DNA of 64,000 nt from Acanthosoma haemorrhoidale (lineage: Eukaryota > Arthropoda > Insecta > Hemiptera > Acanthosomatidae). The translations under genes were made by a program, and so were the position numbers. Location: contig OV884013.1 in NCBI GenBank assembly GCA_930367205.1, positions 116,021,475 through 116,085,474 on the forward strand. Direction: 5' to 3'. Under the pieces are notes generated by a model. It searched no databases, was not told the origin of the DNA, and saw only the letters and a list, made by a program, of their open reading frames with translations. This document shows positions 40,700 through 50,066 of this stretch, in pieces (the first letter of the stretch is position 1; every line of letters starts with the position of its first letter).

Positions 40700-41355
40700 G
40701 CAAGTCTATTGTTATTTCGCAACAACCGATATTTAAAATTAACTCTGACCTGGAACCCACATACGAGACTAAAAAGACAAGAACTAAACAGACGCTTTGG
40801 ACAACTGTACAGACTACTTCAAAGGACATCCCATCTCTCAATAGAAAATAAACTACTAATCTACAAAGTTATACTTAAACCAATCTGGACATACGGAATA
40901 GAGCTATGGGGGACAGCAAAAAAGTCGAACATCAAGCGTATCCAATCCTTTCAATCCAAAGTCCTGAGAACAATAGTAAATGCCCCTTATTATGTCAGCA
41001 ACAAAACCCTTCATAACGACCTTAATATACCCTACATTCTAGAACTCATCCCTTCCAAGTACATGAAATTCCACAGTAGCCTTTCCAACCACCCTAATCC
41101 TGTAGCACAGTCTTTGCACTGCGCCACTCATCCCTATAATCCTCCTCGGAGACTGAAACGGCAGTGGCCTCGTGACCTGCTATAATCGCGTGACAGTGGG
41201 AGTCCTGGCAATGGCCAGTTCCTCCAATCATGTCCTATTGTATGAATGAGCGAGTGAATGATGACTGTAAATATGGTATGAATGAGATCATTTATCTGTA
41301 TTATTATTGCCTTATAAAAGGCAGATTGTAATTATTTCACAATAAAATAAAAAAA
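40700..41355 (+). mobile_element. Jockey-like LINE (family D), copy 1
   Basis: 5'-truncated: ORF2 C-terminal region, then a ~160-bp 3' UTR ending CACAATAAAATAAAAAAAATAAAA at 41,339-41,361 (A-rich tail). Second, more broken copy at 48,391. Confidence 0.8.
40709..41185 (+). pseudogene. ORF2 C-terminus of Jockey-like LINE
   Basis: Open for 158 codons. LTLTWNPHTRLKRQELNRRF, ENKLLIYKVILKPIWTYGIE and SFQSKVLRTIVNAPYYVSN are the thumb/C-terminal blocks typical of Jockey-clade ORF2. It ends RRLKRQWPRDLL at 41,185. The first residues (MLFRNNRYLK) come from sequence before the block and may not belong. No endonuclease or YADD, so it is a dead fragment, though still unbroken. Confidence 0.8.
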
Positions 41356-41533
41356 ATAAAATTAACTGATACCGCAGCTGACGTTCTGGGAAATACATCA
41401 AACAGTGACTGTATATTTCAACAGTACTTGGCAAATATCCATCCATGGTTTCCGTCTAAAGTGTCAGCCTGTAATGACACTGTATTTCATCATAGTAATT
41501 AATCAAATGAATCACAGGTGCCATGTATCGAAA

Positions 41534-41885
41534 GTTTTATAATGCTTGCTTTATATATAATATTTATAATCTAGCTAAGGACAAGTAGAAGGGGCCTGAG
41601 CAGAACTGTATACCTGCCTCGTGACTTCATGGAAGACACTGGTTCCCTGTTATTTTTAAGTAAACAACCGCATCCCTAAGACCTCCCTACTTCCCAGAAC
41701 TTACCCTTTTCTTATACATATATGTCTCAGCTTTAGCCCCAGACCACACTCGTCCTTAGACCTTCCAGCCAGTAAGTAATTACATAACTCTTAATATTTG
41801 TATATACCAGTGTTTTGCTTGTACTTCATAATAAAGCTTTTCTTTCTTTTCTTTTAAAAGAGTCTCCTCTACAAAGATTATTTAA
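41534..41885 (+). repeat. LTR-like repeat P, copy 5
   Basis: AGTTTTATAATGCTTGC to AAGATTATTTAAC. Flanked by CGAA and CGAG, perhaps a 4-bp target duplication with one change. Contains TATAATATTTATAATC, CTTTAGCCCCAGACCACAC and AATAAAGCTTTTC. Confidence 0.75.
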
Positions 41886-42469
41886 CCGAGGACAACGAAT
41901 TGGAAAGGCCATGGCGGAAGAGTGATTTGTGTCTTAGATTAGCTTGGTTAGGGGGTTCTAGATGATACTCGGCTAAAGTGTTAATTGTTACACGTAAGAT
42001 GCTCACTTGTTGTAGGGCACAAAAGAGGACTGATCCGGTATTGTCCCGGGTAAGATGGGACCTACTTCCCTATAAAAGCACAGAGGCGAAATGTCAAAAA
42101 GTGAGGGGATTCTAAAAAAATAATTCATTGCCACCAATTAAGTTCCAGTAGTATCTTCTTATTGTAATTTACGTTAAATGACAATGTACGTATAAAGGTA
42201 AGTTATGATTGAAAGTTTCGAAAGGTTTTGGCAGAGATAATGTTTGAGAAGTGCAAGAGCTGTCGTGGAAACTAAACAGGAAGATTAAATGTCAGAGATT
42301 GCTTCGGGCACTCGGTCGCTTCACCTTTGGCAGCGGACGGTTTCCCAACATCATCGTGAGGGGCAATCTCCACTAACCTATACTTTCTTACTAATGACAT
42401 CATTCAAATGACTTGCGACCTTTAATAACAGGACGTCATTATTTCCATTATTTCGTCAATTAGTCCATG

Positions 42470-42570
42470 CCAATTCGGTAGTCACTGGCTGCACTTTTAC
42501 GTGTTTATTGCAAACGAATCCTTCACGCGAAGGACCTTGGTTCAGATCCCAATCGGAATTATGAAGTAGC
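42470..42570 (+). repeat. tRNA-like SINE head (weak)
   Basis: GGTTCAGATCC at 42,539-42,549 is close to the pol III B box. The A-side (GTAGTCACTGGCTGCACTTT) is imperfect. Confidence 0.35.
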
Positions 42571-42715
42571 TTTATGAGGATACTTATGCACAGATTTTGA
42601 GGCTTTGGAAGAACTAGACTTCTTTATTACTGACGAAGTTAAAAAAGTTCTCCGAGCCGAAACGGAATATGACAAGAAAGTAGTGACTCCCAACTATTCC
42701 AAGACAGTCGATGAG

Positions 42716-43190
42716 TTTTATAATGCTAAGAATATTATAATGCTAATATTATATATAATGCTAAACGTAGAAGGGGCCTGAGAAGAACCGATGGTTTCTG
42801 TTATTTTTAAGTAAGCAACCGCATCTCTACAAGACCTCCCTCCCTCTTCCCAGAATCATCCTTTCTTATATACATATGTCTCAGCTTTAGCCACAGACTC
42901 CCAGCTTTCAGTGCACTCCACCTCTACCGAGGTTTCCCACACTCCTTAACTCCCTCACTCCACCTTCAAACAGGTACTCCTAGTAAAAGGATCCACTCAG
43001 CCCAAGTAAATTTTCCTTTATTTTTCCCTTATCTATAATCTTAAAATTTGAAAGCTAAGGAAAAAAAAACCCAGTCCCTAGGCATTCCACACAGTATGTA
43101 GTAACGTAACTATTAATATACCAGTGTTTTGCTTGTACTTCAAAATAAAGCTTTTCTTTCTGTTCTTTTGAAAGACTATCCTCTACTAAT
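42716..43190 (+). repeat. LTR-like repeat P, copy 6 (interrupted)
   Basis: Starts AGTTTTATAATGCTAAGAAT and reaches CAAAATAAAGCTTTTCTTTC near 43,150, but is split at CCCAG (42,900-42,904 and 43,070-43,074) by a LINE-B insertion. Confidence 0.75.
42905..43069 (+). mobile_element. LINE family B, 3' UTR insertion in repeat P
   Basis: CACCTCTACCGAGGTTTCCC, TAGTAAAAGGATCC and a terminal AAAGCTAAGG with poly(A) (43,060-43,069) are the LINE-B 3' end. It is flanked by CCCAG on both sides, a short but plausible target duplication. Confidence 0.75.
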
Positions 43191-43194
43191 GTTT

Positions 43195-44440
43195 CGAGAG
43201 GGCATAGAAACACAAGCAAAACAATAAGCAAAATTACAAGGTGATGGCATCAGCAATAGCTGTAGTTATAGCTTCATTTAGACCATGCTTCACTATGAAG
43301 CTTATCTGTCTTGACGATAGTCCTGGATAATATATAATTGCAATAGATAAAAAGACTACGCGAAGCGATAACAGACATCAACAGTAGGTGGCTGTCAAGA
43401 TAACAGAGCAATTAGAAAAATAACTCCAATGTCTGACTGTCAGCCAGGGATGAAGTATTGCATTAACACCACGCTCGCTTCACTTTATAACAAACATATA
43501 ATTTTCAATACTCAAGTTCACGCTGTAATTTCTAATAAATAAATATACCATTCACGTGTAATTCTCCGTTCAAAACACCAATTAGAACAGTGAGGATTGT
43601 CGAACTAATCTTCTGCTTTGAAAATTACTTTCTAAACTAAAGATAGTAAATAGTTACAATAAACTTTTTAACGGCAGAAATTGAATCTTTAAATATCTTC
43701 GCTGATGAAACTGATTCGAATTGAAGTTTAAATAACCGCTTTATGTTAAAATGAGATATAAAATCATAACTATACAGATACAGACTATACTATAAATATT
43801 ATACAGACTTTAACTTACAGCATAGAAGATGAATCAATTCCGAACGGACGGTACTTAAACAAACTTTTAAAGTTTTTATCACTCAGTACGGTTATTTTTA
43901 GTTTAGTTTAACTAATTCTGTTTATCTAATCGTCGGTTTGTTAAGAAATGAACGTATAAACTAACTAAGACAAGAGGTATCCACTGTACGCACCCTGTGT
44001 CTATCAATGTCAAATGATGTATATTAATTAATTGATGATTGCATTGATTTAGTTGAAAATTGTTTTCCAAATATCATGGCTTATTATCTCGAGCCCCCTC
44101 AACAGTACACATGTTCTCGTCTAGGACCATATCTATCTCTCTTCAATAGAAGATTTTTTTCTTTATGGCCCTTTGCGATCGTGCCCGCCCTTTTGCGAAT
44201 GGGTTACGCACATTATTCTCGAGTCACCCTAGCTGCCGAGTTCCCATATCCCTTCTGGCACTTACTTCTGTGACAGGAAACAAAAAGGAAGAGTTGTAAA
44301 CTGCTCCAGCCCCTATCCGACAATGTGCAACAGATGGGGTAGCCTTACCTTCGGTACCTACACTTAAAAGAGAGGTTTACGGCATGCCGACAGTCGGCCT
44401 TTGACCTTCTGGCCTAGGCCCCTTGACATTTCACACTACA
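43195..44440. other. No confident gene
   Basis: AT-rich. A GC-richer plus-strand frame at 44,076-44,273 (starts MAYYLEPPQQYTCSRLG) has no motif I know and is not called. Confidence 0.35.
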
Positions 44441-44500
44441 TTTCCCATGTCGGGAGTTGAACATATAACAGTTCAAATCCCTGGGATGGATGAAAAGTAA
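44440..44500 (+). repeat. Possible B box of a SINE
   Basis: AGTTCAAATCC at 44,470-44,480 fits the pol III B box with one mismatch (first G). The A box is not evident. Confidence 0.3.
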
Positions 44501-44689
44501 TTTTATTTCATACCCATAAATAGAATTGGGTAGCTCTAAAGACCTTTCGACCCTTAATGGGCACACAAGGGCGAAAACAATTAGACCTAATTTTAATTGA
44601 AGTCCGAAATTTGCTAGATGGGCAAAACGTTCACTGTACAAGAGATTATAAAAATAATAATTCAGATTCAAAGACAAAGCTCTCGGGTT

Positions 44690-44770
44690 CACATGCAAGA
44701 TTGGGAACTTCCCAAATATCTAGTCCGGGTGATCTGCCGACTCAGCTACCCTGCCTCGAATGAGATTTCC
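44690..44770 (-). repeat. tRNA-like SINE head, perfect A box
   Basis: On the minus strand TAGCTGAGTCGG (44,737-44,748) satisfies the A-box consensus TRGCNNAGYNGG at all positions, and CAGATCACCCGGACTAG follows as a D-stem/anticodon side would. The B box is degenerate. Confidence 0.5.
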
Positions 44771-46150
44771 AAAATGAATTCGCATAGGGCAAAGACTGTA
44801 CTCATGTACCCCATGGGCTCAGATGCAGACCCTTAAGTAATATATTATAAGCTGACAGCCATATCTTTTAAACATGTTCCGTAAATTAATGTTTAATGTA
44901 CATCATTGTACTATTGTTACAAGCGCAGATCACAATGTGTAATCATTAGAAATTGTATAAAATGTAGCCAAACTGCAGGACATATAATGACCTATGGAAT
45001 ACTGCAATAATTTAACATACTAAAAAACTTTTTATTTGAAAACATATTTTTAATTTTCCCCGAATCCAGAACGTATATAACATCAGTGCAACAGTGGTAA
45101 ATTGTGATTTTTATGCTGGAACGAACAGTTCGAGTAAAATATGGAAATAAACTTGGCAAAACTATCTGTTCTGTATACTGATTGATAATTTCAGTCAGAA
45201 AGGAGATAAAAAAATCCAAACTTGTGTCAAAAACTCAAAAATAAATCAGAAAACTTGTGATTCCACAGTTGTCATTTTAAAGACTTACTCGTGTATATTT
45301 CCTTATCAGGTTCCAAATAGACAACCTTTAGTTATAAGGTTCACTGGTTCACATGTAGCTACCTAGCGCATATATTATATATGTGCGGCCGTGGGCAGTA
45401 TGTAGGTAATGTGGACCTCACCTCATTAGCGGATAACTGCACATTCATGGCTTTGTCAGATCCGTGAAGATATGGTTTTAAAGCTCATTAGTTCTCTAAC
45501 GGTTCAAAAAGAGTTAATATTTACAAAAAACAAAAACTATCTGTAGAGATTATGTATGATTTCGTTTGAGGTATTGATTCAATTACTATTGATAATTATT
45601 AGCTATAAACGGCAGTTTAGATACTCGTATTATACCTTGCTATAGTTTTCTATAGCTATAGTGCCAGAATATTTTTTCATTGGCTAATAATTAATAATAA
45701 ATACAGACATTAAACTGTGGATATTTGACTGAAAAACATAGGGCGTGACATGGTATCTCTACCGAGTATCAATAATATATTATGTAAATACATAGATACA
45801 TCCGAGAATACACAAGATGGCTGGAGATCCTCCTGTATTGATGGAACAAGGAGATTACCACCCACATGACTACGTCTCCATAGCGACCGCCTTTCAACTA
45901 TCGACTATATAATAAGATACTTGACGCAAGAGATATTATGAGTTCAATTGGTTTAACTCAGCAACTCTATTCCTTTCAATGTTTTTAAGTTCCATTTGAC
46001 ATCTCGTAGCTACTGGCTAGCTGTTTCAGATCTGAGTAGCTCTTTATGTGTAAATAATGTCATTGAAGTTGTGTTAAAAGTACATCTTCTAATAATCTAT
46101 GTTGGGCAACGTTTTCACCACGAATAAATAGGATGCGCGGCGGGGCTAGC
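44771..46150. other. No gene seen
   Basis: AT-rich. Small palindromes near 45,365-45,385 and 45,640-45,665 (TATAGCTATAG). Nothing else supported. Confidence 0.4.
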
Positions 46151-46167
46151 CCCACCTCTGACCTGCC

Positions 46168-46176
46168 TATATAAGG
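46168..46176 (+). promoter_or_regulatory. Candidate TATA box (TATATAAGG)
   Basis: A strong TATA element in a GC-richer 70-bp patch upstream of the (CT)35 run and repeat W. It could be the promoter of repeat W or of an LTR. No transcription start is demonstrable. Confidence 0.35.
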
Positions 46177-46228
46177 GCCAAATTTGGGGCTTTTACCAGA
46201 CTCTCGGAACCCGGCACCTGAAGAACAC

Positions 46229-46230
<2 letters not shown>

Positions 46231-46300
<70 letters not shown>
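46231..46300 (+). repeat. Microsatellite (CT)35
   Basis: An uninterrupted CT run of 70 bp. The GA/CT tract together with the TATA box could serve as a GAGA-factor-type site; this is inference. Confidence 0.98.
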
Positions 46301-46303
<3 letters not shown>

Positions 46304-46319
46304 GGTTTTCTTATTCAAC

Positions 46320-46650
46320 TACCTCTGCATCTCTCTTTCGTTACCTCGCTATGTTTTAGTCCGGCCTTGTCAGACCCCACACCTTCCTAGTGGGGTTCTC
46401 TGCCTTCGTCTCGCTAAAACTGATGAAATCTCTTACTTGCGGACCACGGTCCATTGGGGCCCTACAAACTTTACCTAGTAGCGTATCCCCCAGCGATCCA
46501 GTCAGTCTTTCTCCGGTTGTCACTCGCTTTTGGAACTCGGACGGTTTTTGTCTACCCTTAGATACCCATTGTGAATTCGTGGTCATTCCAAGACCAGATA
46601 TAATACCTACCCTGTTCCTCTTCTCCTGAACATAGTGCACTGTCGGGGCA
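46320..46650 (+). repeat. Dispersed repeat W, copy 2
   Basis: Matches the inverse of 6480-6785. A plus-strand frame (46,390-46,629) reads LSPVVTRFWNSDGFCLPLD and CEFVVIPRPDIIPTLFLFS, aligned with the other copy's frame to the stop. The two copies are diverged in DNA yet keep the open frame and the motif EF(V)V(I)IP(K/R)P. Unknown protein family. Confidence 0.55.
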
Positions 46651-46825
46651 CACCTTCTTAGGTCTTATGGAGTCAGATCAATACGAATACAGCTGCCCGC
46701 CGACTAGGCCACTAGCAAAGGTAAAAGACCACAGGTCCACCCATTTTATCTCTTTCTTGACGCTCGTCGGACAGCGGCCGGGTCGTGGAGACCCTGGAGG
46801 GGCGTCCTCCCCCTTGGGGCCTTTT

Positions 46826-46945
46826 TTTTAATTATTAGCAAAAGAAAAAAATATATTGTGTGGCAGAGGTGGTGGTTTCGAACCCAAGACTATATGGTCT
46901 GCGGTCAGGCGCTCAGCCAGCTGCGATATTTATTCCTTGTTTCCG
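46826..46945 (-). repeat. tRNA-derived SINE
   Basis: Minus strand: TATCGCAGCTGG (A box, 46,917-46,928), GAGCGCCTGACCGCAGACC, and GGTTCGAAACC (B box, 46,874-46,884, a full match to GGTTCGANNCC), then ~30 bp and an A-rich tail (AATTAAAAAAAAGG). This is the same family as the sequence at the head of the satellite (49,945-50,066). Confidence 0.7.
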
Positions 46946-46949
46946 AGAG

Positions 46950-48384
46950 ATCTTTCTTTTAAGGCAGTTATAAGCTGTGGACCTCATCTACTGCCTCGTG
47001 CAAGGGTTTACGAGGCATGACTCGCCTATTCTTTAACAACGTAACACCGGGGGTCCTTTCCTCGCGTTGGTCCGCACCTGAGTCGTCAATCTTTCATCTA
47101 ATCTCCTTTTCTATCCGGGGATTTCATCCTCTTGCTCTTCGAGATGGCTCCCCCTGGTATATTAACAATTAATATGTTCTATTTTCTGATAGAATATATA
47201 GCCCTAGTATTTGTCAGCACATTGCTGTACATGAAGACTTCGTAGTAAAAAATTCAATTTAGTACAAAGAGATCATATTTTATCTAGGCAAGTTTAAAAA
47301 AAATATAAGATTTCCCCGTTTTGTTTAATATTACGCAATATATGTAGTTTTTAAAATGGACGTCAGTTACAAAAAGCTTTTAAAAGGTAAGTAACCCTAT
47401 TAAATTAATGGCCAGCAATGAGTGAACTACTTGCTAATTGCTAATACATATTTTTTTTTTATATCATATTAAATTGTATTTGATTTGAATATAGTCAAAT
47501 ATATTTTATGTTAGTCAGAGCAACCCAGCCCAATTGGAATTCATGCTATCAATTACACTGATGTATTTCCTCATCGTAAACCATACGAGGAAAGTACTGT
47601 ACAGGAATAATTAATTAATAATATTTAATGCATTATATTTATAAATGATTTTGGAAATATTTTTTAATGTGGGTACTAATCGTCCAACAAGATATAAAAA
47701 AATTATACTGAAATCGGATGGAATTGTATTAATTAGCTTGGTAACTCATTAAACAGCCACTGTTGAGTTCACAACTGTATCAGACGAGGGAAGCGAAAAT
47801 ATATTAATTAGGGATTAAATTTAATTAAAACGCATTGTTTAAATTATTACATTTTTTGCCATAAAAACGAAACAAATATTCAACGATTTAATTATAATTA
47901 AACAGACTGAGCTGGAATTAAATTTGTTTCCCTTCGGGGAGAATTCAAATAGAAATGGGTAAATGTGAGCGGGACTTTTCCCCGGTGACAGAGAATTTCC
48001 CACTTTCCAGGCTTTGTCGAGGCGAGAGAATATAAAGACCCAATTAGCTTCCAGTAAAACTTCATCAAGACGATTACTTGTTATGTCTATTTTGTCGACG
48101 AGAAAACATAAAGCATGACTAGTTTGTTTTTTTTATCTCCAAGGGAATAATAGCGCTGAAGTAATTTCTCGGAAACCTAAGTTTCTATAAAAGAGAAAAA
48201 TGTTAATGAAAATCTATGGTGCACTTGCTCCTCACATTTAGCAGTGAGTAATTTAGACTTGGTAATGAAGCAAAATGTTCCCACTTTACCTTCACCCTCT
48301 GCCAGACGCTTGTTCAATAGTCTCTTTTAATTCCATTCATCTCCCTCCCTGTATCCGAGTAAGTACGGTACTTCTACTCTCTCG
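46950..48384. other. No gene seen
   Basis: AT-rich with nothing supported. Confidence 0.4.
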
Positions 48385-48865
48385 ACAAACCGCTGACCTG
48401 GAACCCCACATACGAGTCTAAAAAGACAAGAACCATACACTTTGGACAACTGTACTTGGGACATCCCATCTCTCAATAGAAAATAAATTACTAATATACA
48501 AAGTTATACCTAAGCCAATCTGGATATACGGAATAGAGCTATAAGGGACAGCAAAAAAGTCGAACATCAAGCGTATCCAATCCTTTCAATCAAAAGTCTT
48601 AAGAACAATAGTAAATGCCCCTTACTACGTCAGCAACAAAACCCTTCATACCGATCTTAATATACCTTACATTCTCGAACTTATCTGTTCCACGTTCATG
48701 AAACTCCACAGTAACCTATCCAACCACCCTAATCCCCTAGCACAGTCATTGCACTGCACCACTCATCCCTATCTATAATCCTCCTCGGAGACTAAAACGG
48801 CAGTGGCTTCGTGATCAATACGTGACAGTGGGAGTCCTGGCGATGACCAATTCCTCAAATCATGT
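48385..48865 (+). pseudogene. Jockey-like LINE (family D), copy 2, broken
   Basis: Follows copy 1 (40,745-41,235) base for base in most places: CTGACCTGGAACCCCACATA, ATCTCTCAATAGAAAATAAA, CAAGCGTATCCAATCCTTTC. A ~30-bp deletion near 48,445 and a stop (ATAAGGG for ATGGGGG) inactivate it. It leaves the copy 1 3' UTR at AATCATGTCCT and continues into the GC-rich repeat below. Confidence 0.8.
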
Positions 48866-49040
48866 CCTGAGGGTCTGTGGCTTTCGCGCTCTTGGTCAGC
48901 CTCCGCTGGCTCGTATCCAGTGACGCGCCTGACGGAGGAGCGTGGGGGACTTCCCAAGACTCCGCTCGCTCTTTCGCATGCGAGGGAGGTGACAACCATG
49001 TGGATTTGGGAGGTCTGGGGGGGCACGCACCTGGACAAAA
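48866..49040 (+). repeat. GC-rich inverted pair, member 2
   Basis: Reverse complement of 39,465-39,615; see that entry. Here it directly continues the family D LINE, in place of the 3' UTR seen at 41.2 kb. Confidence 0.65.
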
Positions 49041-49189
49041 CCCAGGACGATACCCAGTAGGCAATACTGTCTGAGGTTGCCCGCTTTGGTTGGCAGATGG
49101 CACAGAAGTGTCGATGCTAGCTAGGCTGTTACTAATAATATTACATATTCCTGCTTTCTAGGCACAATTATTTCTCATTTACCTTTAGG

Positions 49190-49260
49190 CATTTGGGGAT
49201 TCAAACCCACGCCGATGTTCTTGATACGACACTGTCTATTATTATGTAAGACCACCGTGA
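49190..49260 (-). repeat. Possible tRNA-like B box
   Basis: On the minus strand GGGTTTGAATCC (49,198-49,209) resembles the B box with one mismatch, in a GTCTTACATAATAATAGACA context. No A box found. Confidence 0.35.
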
Positions 49261-49469
49261 TCGTATGACTTGGGTTCACTATGGAAAATTTGAATAGTTT
49301 CTATCAAGTTAGAAAGTAATTAGAAGTATTAAAGAGGGATCGAGGAGTTCAAAATCGCTTTGTATGAATACAAGCTAGTAGATTTAGAATTTCTTGAAAT
49401 ACTTTATTCCTGGAACCATTGAAAGAAATATTCCCATTTTTTTTAAATATATTGATTGATACGGCATAC

Positions 49470-49915
49470 TGGTGAAAGTGGTCAGACATACTACATTCGA
49501 TCAGCGAAGCAACAATGAGCTTCACGAGGCTTTTGAGCTGCCTACGGTGGATGGATTCGTTTGACGTAGACACATCAAATTCTTCGATTCGTCGCAACAA
49601 AACGGAATTTAGTACGATAAACCCCGCACCGTTCCCCTGACGATGGCAGAATGTAGTTGTGGCAGATTTAGTTTTTAACTTTTATTATGCAAGTTTCCCA
49701 AATTTGTTAACCGAAGGTGAGCCCCGTCCAGTCTACGTATGTAATTTTTAACCTTAAAACGATTGTTTTGTAATTCTACCCTCCTTCAAATGCAAGTTGT
49801 GCTATGCAGGAAGAGAAGACCAAAAAAGTGTCAATATGTTCATCCATTATTTATTTGTTTGTAAAAATATTTAAATAAAGGGGGTTTGGGAGGGGAAAAA
49901 AAAAAGAAAAAAAGT
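49470..49915 (+). mobile_element. LINE family A, copy 4
   Basis: VKVVRHTTFDQRSNNELHEA and FELPTVDGF (coding, broken by a TGA near 49,560), RRHIKFFDSS, then the 3' UTR CCGAAGGTGAGCCCC (the CATCACC half of the hairpin is lost), TACCCTCCTTCAAATGCA, AATAAA and a poly(A) at 49,898-49,914. 5'-truncated. Confidence 0.75.
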
Positions 49916-49944
49916 TGTGCATAAAACTGCAATCTTCGTATAAT

Positions 49945-50066
49945 CTACACATTGATAACACTAATCATTTTTAAATTATTTGCCAAATAAAAAAGAGGTG
50001 GGGTTTCGAATTCAAGACATTTTACGATCTCCGGCCAGGAGCTCATTCAACTGAGATATCAGTTCC
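49945..50066 (-). repeat. tRNA-derived SINE at the satellite edge
   Basis: Minus strand: GATATCTCAGTTGAATGAGC (A-box side), CCTGGCCGGAGATCG, then TTGAATTCGAAACCCC (B-box side, two mismatches in GG), then TTTATTTGGCAAATAATTTA. It aligns along its length with 46,826-46,945. Its A-box half is the first satellite monomer. Confidence 0.65.

Noticed and set aside
46184..46390. Ser/Leu-repeat protein
   Set aside because: Translation of the (CT)35 microsatellite.
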